From Hymenobacter chitinivorans DSM 11115 (GTDB lineage: Bacteria; Bacteroidota; Bacteroidia; Cytophagales; Hymenobacteraceae), in assembly GCF_002797555.1 (NCBI RefSeq), contig NZ_PGFA01000006.1, forward strand, positions 1 to 64,000: a DNA stretch of 64,000 bases, in the 5' to 3' direction. Each line of letters starts with the position of its first letter. The first letter of the stretch is position 1. Shown here piece after piece: positions 33,174-41,504 of this stretch. The position numbers were made by a program, and so were the translations under genes. The notes beneath the pieces were generated by a model that was given only the letters and a program-made list of their open reading frames with translations, was not told where the DNA came from and made no database searches.

Positions 33174-33440
33174 TCATATCATCACATCCGGGTAGGTATA
33201 GTAGCGGTTTTCCTGCACGGCTAGCTGCACGCCTTCGAGAAATACTTGCCAGCCTTTGCTTCTCACCGCTTGGCGCAAGGCGAAAGCACAGTTTTGCGCA
33301 ATGAGAGTATGCCGGGGCGTAGCTCCCGACATGGCGAAAACCTCACCCTCGCAATACGCGTGGCGCTGCTCCGAAACTTCTTCCAGCGCTTGGTACTCTT
33401 CTACGGTATAGCGCCGGGTGGAGGCTTGCGTTTGCGACAT
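33174..33440 (-). pseudogene. Remnant of a Uma2-family endonuclease-like gene
   Basis: 88 residues from the ATG at 33440 (MSQTQASTRRYTVEEYQALE). The start matches Uma2 proteins: YTVEEYQALEEVSEQRHAY, CEGEVFAMSGATPRHTLIAQ (catalytic Glu region) and YYTYPDVMI, which is where the next catalytic Asp segment (YPDV) begins. It stops there, while intact Uma2 proteins run to about 180-200 residues with a further LIVEV-type motif. After the stop a shifted frame reads a further 15 residues and ends. Probably a deletion or truncation that removed the nuclease core. Confidence 0.7.
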
Positions 33441-33498
33441 ATGGCTAAAACCTAATTTGTCCAAATATACGCCATTCCGAACCCGGGCCCGCAGAACC

Positions 33499-33529
33499 TT
33501 TGTTCCCAACCCACCAAGCGCTACCTTTG
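33499..33529 (+). promoter_or_regulatory. Promoter of nuoA-J
   Basis: TTTG at 33499-33502, 19-base spacer, TACCTTTG at 33522-33529: an exact match to the Bacteroidota sigma-A promoter TTTG-N19-TAnnTTTG, 43 bases before the nuoA ATG. Confidence 0.85.
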
Positions 33530-33572
33530 CCCCTCAATGCCTGTTTATATGGGCCTTTAACTGCTGAATCGT

Positions 33573-33968
33573 ATGCTTCTCGCTGTAACCACTAATTACC
33601 AGCCGGTTGATTTTCTGCCCATTGTGGTGCAATTCGGCCTGGCCATTGCCTTCGTGGCCTTCGCCATGATTGTGTCCCACTTGGTGGGACCCAACCGCAA
33701 AAGCAAAGTCAAAAACGAAGCCTTTGAGTGCGGTATCGAGTCGGTGGGCAATGCCCGCACTCCGATTTCCATTAAATACTTCCTCACCGCCATCCTCTTC
33801 GTGCTCTTCGACGTGGAAGTAATTTTCATGTATCCCTGGGCCGTGAACTTCCGCTCCCTGGGCTGGGATGGCTTCGTGCAGATGATTGTATTCCTGGCCC
33901 TGCTGATGGCCGGCTTTGCCTACGTCATCAAAAAGGGCATTCTGAAGTGGACCGGCACTCACGCCTAA
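33573..33968 (+). CDS. nuoA: NADH-quinone oxidoreductase subunit A
   Basis: 131 residues, three membrane helices. Membrane-arm subunit of proton-pumping complex I. Recognised by FVAFAMIVSHLVGPNRKSKVKNEAFECGIESVG (read in pieces: KNEAFECGIE near 48-57, with the conserved Cys/Glu loop), RTPISIKYFLTAILFVLFDV and VEVIFMYPWAV (acidic Asp-Val-Glu pair). First gene of the nuoA-J unit, directly behind a consensus promoter. Confidence 0.97.
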   Translation: MLLAVTTNYQPVDFLPIVVQFGLAIAFVAFAMIVSHLVGPNRKSKVKNEAFECGIESVGNARTPISIKYFLTAILFVLFDVEVIFMYPWAVNFRSLGWDGFVQMIVFLALLMAGFAYVIKKGILKWTGTHA

Positions 33969-34046
33969 GTCCAATTCAACCAAACTTTTGCCGGCTCGCT
34001 GGTGTTCGGATAAAGGGCAAAACGCCCCTCCAAACTGACAAATCTC

Positions 34047-34604
34047 ATGAGCGATATTCGTGTTCCTGAAATAAAGATGGTCGAGGCCCCCGAGGGCGTG
34101 GAAGGCGCTGGCTTCTTCGCCACCTCCCTGGAGTCGGTGGTGGGCATGGCCCGCGCCAACTCCCTCTGGCCTTTGCCCTTCGCTACTTCCTGCTGCGGCA
34201 TCGAGTTTATGGCCACCATGGGCTCCCACTACGACATCTCCCGCTTCGGCTCGGAGCGCCCGTCGTTTTCGCCCCGGCAGGCCGACCTGCTGATGGTGAT
34301 GGGCACCATTGCTAAGAAAATGGCCCCCATCGTGAAGCAGGTGTACGAGCAAATGGCCGAGCCCCGCTGGGTGCTGGCCATGGGCGCCTGCGCCTGCTCG
34401 GGCGGCATCTTCGACTCCTACTCCGTGCTGCAGGGCATCGACCGGATCATTCCCGTCGACGTGTATGTGCCCGGCTGTCCGCCCCGCCCCGAGCAGGTGC
34501 TCGACGGCCTGATGCGCGTCCAGGATTTGGCCCGTACCGAATCAATTCGCCGCCGCAACGCGCCCGAGTACCAGGCGCTGCTGGCTTCTTACAACATCAA
34601 GTAG
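34047..34604 (+). CDS. nuoB: NADH-quinone oxidoreductase subunit B
   Basis: 185 residues. Peripheral-arm subunit carrying the terminal 4Fe-4S cluster N2, which reduces quinone. Cluster residues are visible: ATSCCGIEFMA (paired Cys, near 49-59), GACACSGGIF and PGCPPRPEQ. Also RFGSERPSFSPRQADLLMVMG. About 80 bases after nuoA. A perfect hairpin lies after its stop and before nuoC. Confidence 0.97.
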   Translation: MSDIRVPEIKMVEAPEGVEGAGFFATSLESVVGMARANSLWPLPFATSCCGIEFMATMGSHYDISRFGSERPSFSPRQADLLMVMGTIAKKMAPIVKQVYEQMAEPRWVLAMGACACSGGIFDSYSVLQGIDRIIPVDVYVPGCPPRPEQVLDGLMRVQDLARTESIRRRNAPEYQALLASYNIK

Positions 34605-34612
34605 TTTGGACG

Positions 34613-34645
34613 CTGGCCCTTTCGGTACTCTCCCGAAAGGGCCAG
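34613..34645 (+). repeat. Hairpin between nuoB and nuoC
   Basis: A perfect 13-bp stem, CTGGCCCTTTCGG / CCGAAAGGGCCAG, with a 7-base loop and then TTTCTGCC. Terminator-like but without a full T-run, inside an operon; possible partial attenuator. Confidence 0.65.
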
Positions 34646-34673
34646 TTTCTGCCTCTTAGCTTCTCTTACAGGA

Positions 34674-35243
34674 ATGGCTGAAAATACTCCAGAATCTGCG
34701 GCAGCACCCCAGGAAGCGGCGGCCCCGCAAGACCCGCAAGCGGCCAAGAACGCCCAGCTGCTCGCCTTGCTGCACCGCTTGTTCGGCGCCGACGCGTTTA
34801 CCGACGTCGAGGAGCCCTACGGCCTGCTGACGGTGACAACGACGCGGGAGCGGATTCACGACATCATGGCCGGTTTGCAGCAGGACCAGGAGTTGCAGCT
34901 CAACTTCCTGACCACGATGTGCGGCATTCACTACCCCGAAAACGAGGGCAAGGAGCTGGGCATGATTTACCACGTGCACAGCCTGGTCAACAACCTGCGC
35001 CTGCGCCTCAAGATTTTCTTCCCCATTGCCGACCCCGTCGTGCCCACGCTGACCGACCTCTACGCCACGGCCAACTGGATGGAGCGCGAGGCCTACGACT
35101 TCTACGGCATCATTTTCACGGGCCACCCCAACCTGATCCGCATCCTGAATGTGGAAGACATGGACTACCACCCCATGCGCAAGGAATATGCGCTGGAAGA
35201 TGGCACCCGCGAAGACAAAACTGACCTTTTCTTCGGACGATAA
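34674..35243 (+). CDS. nuoC: NADH-quinone oxidoreductase subunit C
   Basis: 189 residues. An Ala/Pro-rich start (PESAAAPQEAAAPQDPQAAK) precedes the conserved domain: LLTVTTTRERIHDIMAGL, NFLTTMCGIHYPE, YHVHSLVNNLRLRLKIFF, and the family signature NWMEREAYDFYGIIFTGHPN (near 137-156). It docks the peripheral arm next to NuoD; separate from nuoD here, unlike the fused NuoCD of E. coli. Confidence 0.96.
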   Translation: MAENTPESAAAPQEAAAPQDPQAAKNAQLLALLHRLFGADAFTDVEEPYGLLTVTTTRERIHDIMAGLQQDQELQLNFLTTMCGIHYPENEGKELGMIYHVHSLVNNLRLRLKIFFPIADPVVPTLTDLYATANWMEREAYDFYGIIFTGHPNLIRILNVEDMDYHPMRKEYALEDGTREDKTDLFFGR

Positions 35244-35248
35244 ATCGT

Positions 35249-35353
35249 TTGTCATGCTGACGAAGGAAGCACCTTATCACCGCTGCTTTTGTCAGGTTTT
35301 CTAATCAATAGCAGCGCGGACGTGATAAGGTCCTTCGCAAGCTCAGGATGACA
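35249..35353 (+). repeat. Imperfect palindromic element, family A (nuoC-nuoD gap)
   Basis: Starts near GTCATGCTGACGAAGGAAGC and ends with a 28-base block at 35326-35353 (TAAGGTCCTTCGCAAGC...) that recurs exactly at 46372-46399 in the nuoK-nuoL gap. Each copy's ends are roughly inverse (TGTCAT... / ...ATGACA), a REP/MITE-like structure. Confidence 0.75.
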
Positions 35354-35361
35354 ATTTTGCT

Positions 35362-36627
35362 ATGGCAGTAAACGACACGCTGGAAGGTACCCACAAGATC
35401 ATCCAGGAAGCCAAGGAACAGCAGCAGCACAGCGGCTTGGTTCCCACGCTCAACGACTTCAGCCAGGAGCTGACGACCCTGAACCTGGGTCCGACGCACC
35501 CGGCCACGCACGGCATTTTCCAGAACATCCTGCAAATGGATGGGGAGCGGATTATTTCGGGCGTCCCGACCATTGGCTATATCCACCGGGCTTTTGAGAA
35601 GATTGCCGAGCGCCGGCCCTTCTACCAGATTACGCCCCTCACCGACCGGATGAACTACTGTTCGTCGCCCATCAACAACATGGGCTGGCACATGACGGTA
35701 GAGAAGCTGCTCGGCGTGACGGTGCCCAAGCGTGCCCAGTACATGCGCGTTATTGCCATGGAGCTGGCCCGCATCACCGACCATTTGATCTGCAACTCGA
35801 TTCTGGGCGTGGACACCGGGGCCTTTACCGGCTTCCTCTACGTGTTCCAGGAGCGCGAGAAGGTCTACGAGATTTACGAGGAAATCTGCGGTGCCCGCCT
35901 GACCACCAACATGGGCCGCGTGGGCGGCATGGAGCGCGACTTCTCGGATGTCGCCATCCAGAAGCTGCGCGACTGGCTCAAAACCTTCCCGGCGGTGATG
36001 AAGGAGTTTGAGTCCATGTTCAACCGCAACCGCATCTTCATGGACCGCGTGGTAAACGTGGGCCCGATTACGGCCGAGCGGGCTTTGAACTACGGCTTCA
36101 CCGGCCCCAACCTGCGCGCCGCCGGCGTCGACTACGACGTGCGGGTGATGAACCCTTACTCCAGCTACGAGGACTTCGACTTCGAAATTCCCGTGGGCAC
36201 CAAGGGCGACACCTACGACCGGTTCATGGTGCGCAACGAGGAAATCTGGCAGAGCCTGCGCATCATCAACCAGGCCCTGGAAAACCTGCCCGAAGGCCCC
36301 TTCCACGCCGATGCGCCGCACTACTACCTGCCTCCCAAGCAGGCCGTGTATAAGAACATGGAGGCTCTCATCTACCACTTCAAAATCATCATGGGTGAGA
36401 TTGAAGCGCCGGTGGGCGAGGTGTACCACTCCGTGGAAGGCGGCAACGGCGAGCTAGGCTTCTACCTGATTTCCGACGGCGGCCGCACGCCCTACCGCCT
36501 GCATTTCCGCCGCCCCTGCTTCATTTACTACCAGGCCTACCCCGAAATGGTGGTGGGCAGCAGCCTCTCCGACGCCATCGTGACCCTGTCGTCGATGAAC
36601 GTTATTGCCGGCGAGCTGGACGCGTAG
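35362..36627 (+). CDS. nuoD: NADH-quinone oxidoreductase subunit D
   Basis: 421 residues. A 49-kDa-type subunit, related to NiFe hydrogenase large subunits, that lines the quinone site. Signatures: LNLGPTHPATHGIFQNILQM (near 38-57), IGYIHRAFEKIAE, TDRMNYCSSPINN, GARLTTNMGRVGGMERDFS, GPNLRAAGVDYDVR and the C-terminal FVYH-type region PYRLHFRRPCFIYYQAY and a final DA. Slightly long N terminus. Confidence 0.97.
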   Translation: MAVNDTLEGTHKIIQEAKEQQQHSGLVPTLNDFSQELTTLNLGPTHPATHGIFQNILQMDGERIISGVPTIGYIHRAFEKIAERRPFYQITPLTDRMNYCSSPINNMGWHMTVEKLLGVTVPKRAQYMRVIAMELARITDHLICNSILGVDTGAFTGFLYVFQEREKVYEIYEEICGARLTTNMGRVGGMERDFSDVAIQKLRDWLKTFPAVMKEFESMFNRNRIFMDRVVNVGPITAERALNYGFTGPNLRAAGVDYDVRVMNPYSSYEDFDFEIPVGTKGDTYDRFMVRNEEIWQSLRIINQALENLPEGPFHADAPHYYLPPKQAVYKNMEALIYHFKIIMGEIEAPVGEVYHSVEGGNGELGFYLISDGGRTPYRLHFRRPCFIYYQAYPEMVVGSSLSDAIVTLSSMNVIAGELDA

Positions 36628-36648
36628 TTTTTTGCTGAATTTGACTTT

Positions 36649-37224
36649 ATGGAATCGACAACCGCGCCCGTGAAACCCCAGTTTTCGGAAGCTGCCAAGG
36701 CTGAAATAGACCGTATCTGCAAGCAATACCCGGAAGAGCGCCGCAAGTCGGCGATGCTGCCGGTGCTGCACATTGCCCAGGCCGAGTTTGGGGGCTGGGT
36801 AGCCCCCGAGGTGCAGGATCTGGTGGCCGAGGTATTGGGCGTGAAGCCTATCGAGGTGTACGAGGTTTCGACCTTCTACACCATGTTCAACCTCAAGCCG
36901 GTGGGCAAGCACGTGCTGGAAATCTGCCGCACGGGTCCCTGCCAGCTGCGCGGCTCCGACGAGCTGACCCTGGAGCTGGAGCGTATCACCGGCGCTAAAG
37001 TCGGCGGCGAGCCTTCGGCCGACGGGCTGTTTACCTTGAAAGAGGTGGAGTGCCTGGCCGCCTGCGGCTTCGCCCCCGTGGTACAGGTGCGCGAGAAATA
37101 CTACGAGCAGCTCGATACCGAGGAATCGGTGAATGCTATGCTCAGCGAGCTGCGCAACATGGTGCACCGCCCGGCGCTTCCCTGGGAAGAAAAGGGCCTG
37201 CCCAACGCCGTAGCCAATAATTAA
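36649..37224 (+). CDS. nuoE: NADH-quinone oxidoreductase subunit E
   Basis: 191 residues. Thioredoxin-like [2Fe-2S] subunit holding cluster N1a next to FMN. The four cluster Cys are in ICRTGPCQLRGS (near 89-100) and VECLAACGFAPVVQV (near 130-144). The helical N-terminal part has KSAMLPVLHIAQAEFGGWV. 21 bases after nuoD; nuoF follows. Confidence 0.97.
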   Translation: MESTTAPVKPQFSEAAKAEIDRICKQYPEERRKSAMLPVLHIAQAEFGGWVAPEVQDLVAEVLGVKPIEVYEVSTFYTMFNLKPVGKHVLEICRTGPCQLRGSDELTLELERITGAKVGGEPSADGLFTLKEVECLAACGFAPVVQVREKYYEQLDTEESVNAMLSELRNMVHRPALPWEEKGLPNAVANN

Positions 37225-37251
37225 CCGCTTTCAGCTAACCGCTCAGACACT

Positions 37252-38592
37252 ATGGGACGCAAACTGCTGACCGAACATATCAACGTTGAAGGCATCGACA
37301 CCTTCGAGGTGTACCGCAAGCACGGCGGCTACCGCTCGGTGGAGAAGGCCCTCAAAACCATGACCCCCGACGAGGTGGTGGAAGAGGTGAAGAAGTCGGG
37401 CCTGCGCGGCCGCGGCGGCGCCGGTTTCCCCACGGGTATGAAGTGGAGCTTTCTGGCCAAGCCCGAAGGCGTGCCGCGCTACCTGGTCTGCAACGCCGAC
37501 GAATCGGAGCCGGGCACCTTCAAGGACCGGCAGTTGATGTCGAAACTGCCCCACCTGCTCATCGAGGGCATGATTACGAGCTCCTACGCGCTGGGCGCCA
37601 ACACCTCGTACATCTACATCCGCGGGGAGCTGCTGTACGTGCTGCGCATCCTGGAAAAGGCCATTGCCGAAGCCTACGCGGCTGGTTTCCTGGGCAAGAA
37701 CATCCTGGGCTCGGGCTACGACCTGGATTTGTACGTGCACCCCGGTGGCGGCGCCTACATCTGCGGCGAGGAAACGGCGCTGCTGGAATCCTTGGAAGGC
37801 AAGCGCGGCAACCCACGTAACAAGCCCCCATTCCCCGCCGTGCAGGGCCTCTACGCCCGCCCCACGGTGGTGAACAACGTGGAGTCCATTGCGGCTGTGC
37901 CGGTGATTGTGAATGACGGTGGCGACGAGTACGCCAAGATTGGCGTGGGCCGGAGCACCGGCACCAAGCTGATTTCGGCCTGCGGCCACCTCAACAAGCC
38001 CGGTATCTACGAAATCGAGCTGGGCGTGCCGGTCGAGGAATTCATCTACTCCGATGAGTACTGCGGTGGCATCTGGAAAGGCCGCGACCTGAAGGCCGTG
38101 GTGGCCGGCGGTTCGTCGGTGCCGATTCTGCCCAAGGAGCTGATTCTGAAAACCGCCGCCGGTGAGCCCCGCCTGATGACCTACGAGTCGTTGTCGGATG
38201 GCGGGTTCGTGACGGGCACCATGCTGGGTTCCGGTGGCTTCATTGCCATGGACGAAACCACCTGCATCGTGCGCAACACCTGGAACTTCTCCCGCTTCTA
38301 CCACCACGAGTCGTGCGGGCAATGCTCGCCCTGCCGCGAGGGTACGGGCTGGCTGGAGAAAATCCTGCACCGCATCGAGCACGGCCACGGCACGGAGCGC
38401 GACATCGACGTGCTGGCCAGCGTGGCCAAGCAGATCGAAGGCAACACCATCTGCCCGCTGGGTGAAGCCGCCGCCTGGCCGGTTTCAGCCGCCATCCGCC
38501 ACTTCCGCGACGAGTTTGAGTGGCACATCCGCAACCCCCAGGAAGCCACCCGCCCCGGCGCGGTGTACCCCGGCAAAGCAGTCCTTGTATAA
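37252..38592 (+). CDS. nuoF: NADH-quinone oxidoreductase subunit F
   Basis: 446 residues. The subunit that oxidises NADH: FMN and NADH site in GLRGRGGAGFPTGMKW (near 51-66) and NADESEPGTFKDR, GGGAYICGEETALLESLEG, and cluster N3 ligands in HESCGQCSPCREGTGW (near 357-372) with the later Cys in NTICPLGEAAAWP. Normal length and complete. Confidence 0.98.
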   Translation: MGRKLLTEHINVEGIDTFEVYRKHGGYRSVEKALKTMTPDEVVEEVKKSGLRGRGGAGFPTGMKWSFLAKPEGVPRYLVCNADESEPGTFKDRQLMSKLPHLLIEGMITSSYALGANTSYIYIRGELLYVLRILEKAIAEAYAAGFLGKNILGSGYDLDLYVHPGGGAYICGEETALLESLEGKRGNPRNKPPFPAVQGLYARPTVVNNVESIAAVPVIVNDGGDEYAKIGVGRSTGTKLISACGHLNKPGIYEIELGVPVEEFIYSDEYCGGIWKGRDLKAVVAGGSSVPILPKELILKTAAGEPRLMTYESLSDGGFVTGTMLGSGGFIAMDETTCIVRNTWNFSRFYHHESCGQCSPCREGTGWLEKILHRIEHGHGTERDIDVLASVAKQIEGNTICPLGEAAAWPVSAAIRHFRDEFEWHIRNPQEATRPGAVYPGKAVLV

Positions 38593-38599
38593 CCTGAAC

Positions 38600-38688
38600 G
38601 TCATGCAGAGCGCAGCGAAGCATCTCGCGTGCCATGCTATTTGATTACCATTGCACGCGAGATGCTTCGGCTTTCGCCTCTGCATGAC
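38600..38688. repeat. Palindromic element, family B (nuoF-nuoG gap)
   Basis: The left arm starting GTCATGCAGAGCGCAGCGAA pairs with a right arm ending GCCTCTGCATGAC, with an inner match ATCTCGCGTG / CACGCGAGAT. The spaced hairpin covers 89 bases and is typical of REP-like intergenic repeats. Confidence 0.8.
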
Positions 38689-38715
38689 AGACGTACTTAA
38701 TGTGCGAACATTCTA

Positions 38716-39723
38716 ATGGCTAAAATAACATTTGACGGCATCGAGGTTGACGTTCCGGACGGAACCACCATCCTCAACGCGGCCCGCACCATCGGCGGGG
38801 GCATCGTGCCCCCGGCCATGTGCTACTACACGCCGCTGAAAGGCTCGGGCGGCAAGTGCCGGGCCTGCCTCGTGCGCGTGGCGGCCGGCTCGGCCAAAGA
38901 CCCGCGGCCTATGCCTAAGCTCGTGGCTTCGTGCGTGACGCCGGTGCAGGACGGCATGGTGGTCGAGAATACGACTTCCGAGCAGGTCCTGAACGTGCGC
39001 AAGGGCATCGTGGAGATGCTGCTCATCAACCACCCGCTGGACTGCCCCGTGTGCGACCAGGCCGGGGAGTGTGACCTGCAGAACTTTGCCTTCGAGCACG
39101 GCGTGAGCACCACCCGCTACGAAGAGGAGCGCCGCACTTTCGAGAAAATCGACATCGGGCCGCTGATTCAGCTGCACATGACCCGCTGCATCCTGTGCTA
39201 CCGCTGCGTGTACACCGCCGACCAGCTCACCGAAAAGCGCGTGCACGGCGTACTGGGCCGCGGCGACGCCGCCGAAATCGGCACCTATATCGAAAACATC
39301 ATCGACAACGAGTTCAGCGGCAACGTCATCGACGTGTGCCCGGTGGGTGCCTTGACCGATAAAACCTTCCGCTTCAAGCAGCGGGTGTGGTTTACGAAGC
39401 CCGTAAACGCCCACCGCCAGTGCGAAAACCCCAAGTGCTGCGGCAAAGTAGTGCTTTGGTACAAGGGCAAGGACGTGCTGCGCGTCACGGCCCGCAAGGA
39501 CCAGTACGGCGAGGTAAAGGAGTGGATTTGCAACACTTGCCGCTTCGATAAGAAGGAAACTTCCGACTGGACGCTGGAAGGTCCGGCTCATATCGACCGT
39601 TCGTCGGTAATTTCGGCCAACCACTACGAGCTGCCCGTGCTCAACGCCCAGGTTATTGCCGACTTGCCCGAAAGCTCGCTGCGCGACCTGGAACAGAATC
39701 CTCCCATGCGCTTAGGTAATTAG
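38716..39723 (+). CDS. nuoG: NADH-quinone oxidoreductase subunit G, short form without molybdopterin domain
   Basis: 335 residues; E. coli NuoG is about 900. The N-terminal part is complete: [2Fe-2S] N1b ligands in AMCYYTPLKGSGGKCRACLV, HPLDCPVCDQAGECDLQ (cluster N5, His plus three Cys), and RCILCYRCVYTADQ with the later VCPVGAL (cluster N4). It then enters the start of a molybdopterin-type Fe-S segment (QCENPKCCGKVVLWYKG, WICNTCRFDKKE) and ends before the large molybdopterin-like fold. Short NuoG proteins are usual in related Bacteroidota, so this is probably native rather than broken. Confidence 0.93.
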   Translation: MAKITFDGIEVDVPDGTTILNAARTIGGGIVPPAMCYYTPLKGSGGKCRACLVRVAAGSAKDPRPMPKLVASCVTPVQDGMVVENTTSEQVLNVRKGIVEMLLINHPLDCPVCDQAGECDLQNFAFEHGVSTTRYEEERRTFEKIDIGPLIQLHMTRCILCYRCVYTADQLTEKRVHGVLGRGDAAEIGTYIENIIDNEFSGNVIDVCPVGALTDKTFRFKQRVWFTKPVNAHRQCENPKCCGKVVLWYKGKDVLRVTARKDQYGEVKEWICNTCRFDKKETSDWTLEGPAHIDRSSVISANHYELPVLNAQVIADLPESSLRDLEQNPPMRLGN

Positions 39724-39727
39724 TTTT

Positions 39728-39803
39728 TAGTTGTTGGTTGTCAGTTGTTAGGTCGTTCTAGGGCCTGTTCAACCAGCAACTAACAACTGACAACGAACAA
39801 CTA
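39728..39803. repeat. Inverted repeat, family C (nuoG-nuoH gap)
   Basis: The 24-base left arm at 39728-39751 (TAGTTGTTGGTTGTCAGTTG...) is matched by its complement at 39780-39803 with a single mismatch. It is AT-rich and simple in sequence, unlike the other nuo-gap elements. Confidence 0.85.
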
Positions 39804-39812
39804 ACAACTCCA

Positions 39813-40895
39813 ATGATAGAACTACCAACCTTAGGCTGGCAATCCATTGTAATTCTCGTCGTTTTCGGCGTTTCACTGCTGATTGCCACGTATTGCACCT
39901 ACGCCGAGCGGGTTATTGCGGCCTTCCTGCAGGACCGGGTAGGTCCGGACCGCGCCGGCCCGTTTGGCTTGCTGCAGCCCCTGGCTGACGCCGTGAAGCT
40001 CTTCACCAAAGAGGAGTTTTTCCCCGCTGGTGCTAACCGCGCTTTGTTCGTGCTCGGGCCCTGTCTGGCCATGATTACGGCCCTGATGTCGTCGGCGGTA
40101 ATTCCGTTTGGCAACGTCATTCAGTTTGGCACCAACGTGTTCAACCTGCAGGGTATTGAAGTCAACATCGGCATGCTGTGGGTGTTCGGCATCGTGTCGT
40201 TGGGCGTGTATGGGGTGATGATTGGCGGCTGGGCTTCCAACAACAAGTTCTCCCTGCTGGGCGCCATCCGCGCCGGCTCCCAAAACATCAGCTACGAGCT
40301 GGCTATGGGCATGGCCCTGATTGCCGTGCTGATGATTTCGGGTACTTTGTCGCTGCGTGAAATCACGCTGCAGCAGTCGGTAGCCGGGGAGTGGCACTTC
40401 TGGAACATTGTGAAACAGCCCCTGGGCTTTATCATCTTCCTGGTCTGCGCCTTTGCCGAAACCAACCGCACGCCCTTCGATTTGCCCGAATGCGAAACTG
40501 AACTCGTGGGCGGCTACCACACCGAGTATAGCTCCATGAAAATGGGCCTGTACCTGTTTGCCGAGTACGTCAACGTCTTTGTGGCTTCGGCCGTGATGAG
40601 CGTGCTCTACTTCGGTGGTTTCAACTTCCCCTTCCAGTATGAGCTGCGCGACTGGTTCGTGAACAGCCAAGGCTGGGAGCTGACCTCGGCGCAGAACCTG
40701 ATTTCCATTGTAGGCCTGCTGGGCCTGTTCGGGAAGATTTTCGCCTTCATCTTCTTCTTCATGTGGGTCCGCTGGACTCTGCCCCGCTTCCGCTACGACC
40801 AGCTGATGCGCCTGGGCTGGACCATCCTGATTCCGCTGGCCATTTTCAACATCCTGCTCACCGGCGGCCTGATTCTGGGCGGTATCATTAAGTAA
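39813..40895 (+). CDS. nuoH: NADH-quinone oxidoreductase subunit H
   Basis: 360 residues with about eight membrane helices. Membrane-arm subunit at the quinone tunnel. Signatures: YAERVIAAFLQDRVGPDRAG (near 31-50), FGLLQPLADAVKLFTKEEF, GGWASNNKFSLLGAIRAGSQ, AETNRTPFDLPECETELVGG (acidic quinone-site loop, near 218-237) and WVRWTLPRFRYDQLM. Confidence 0.98.
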   Translation: MIELPTLGWQSIVILVVFGVSLLIATYCTYAERVIAAFLQDRVGPDRAGPFGLLQPLADAVKLFTKEEFFPAGANRALFVLGPCLAMITALMSSAVIPFGNVIQFGTNVFNLQGIEVNIGMLWVFGIVSLGVYGVMIGGWASNNKFSLLGAIRAGSQNISYELAMGMALIAVLMISGTLSLREITLQQSVAGEWHFWNIVKQPLGFIIFLVCAFAETNRTPFDLPECETELVGGYHTEYSSMKMGLYLFAEYVNVFVASAVMSVLYFGGFNFPFQYELRDWFVNSQGWELTSAQNLISIVGLLGLFGKIFAFIFFFMWVRWTLPRFRYDQLMRLGWTILIPLAIFNILLTGGLILGGIIK

Positions 40896-40902
40896 TCGAA
40901 CT

Positions 40903-41493
40903 ATGCAGTCCTTAAGCAATAGAGCCAAAAAGCTAGAGGCCAAGCCAATGACGCTGGCCGAGCGGGCTTACCTGCCGGCTATTTTTCAGGGCCTGAGCAT
41001 CACGATGCGGCACTTTTTCCGGGCCGCTACCAAGAAGCAGGTGACGGTGCGCTACCCCGAGGAAAAGCGGCCCTTCTCCCCCATCTTCCGCGGCCTGCAC
41101 GTGCTCAAGCGCGACGAGGTGGGCCGGGAGCGGTGCACCGCCTGCGGCCTGTGCGCCGTAGCCTGCCCCGCCGAAGCCATTACGATGGTGGCCGGCGAGC
41201 GGAAAAAAGGCGAAGAAGGCCTGTACCGCGAGGAGAAATACGCCGTCAGCTACGAGGTGAATATGCTGCGCTGCATCTTCTGCGGCCTCTGCGAGGAAGC
41301 CTGCCCGAAAGCCGCCGTGTACCTGCAGCCCGACAAGATGGCCCCGCCCCGCTTCGAGCGCGACGAGTTCATCTACGGCAAAGACCGCCTCGTGGAACCC
41401 GTTGACCCAAACGCCCGCAGCATCCGTGGTATTCAGCTCACGCCCGAGCAAGCTCAGGCTTTGAGCCAGAAAATCAGCCAGCAACCGGCGTAA
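40903..41493 (+). CDS. nuoI: NADH-quinone oxidoreductase subunit I
   Basis: 196 residues. Two 4Fe-4S clusters (N6a, N6b): RCTACGLCAVACPAEAI (near 78-94) and RCIFCGLCEEACPKAAV (near 124-140). It starts eight bases after nuoH. The C-terminal tail has PERFxxDEF-like PPRFERDEFIYGKDRLVE. Confidence 0.97.
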   Translation: MQSLSNRAKKLEAKPMTLAERAYLPAIFQGLSITMRHFFRAATKKQVTVRYPEEKRPFSPIFRGLHVLKRDEVGRERCTACGLCAVACPAEAITMVAGERKKGEEGLYREEKYAVSYEVNMLRCIFCGLCEEACPKAAVYLQPDKMAPPRFERDEFIYGKDRLVEPVDPNARSIRGIQLTPEQAQALSQKISQQPA

Positions 41494-41504
41494 TCGACTC
41501 ACAA

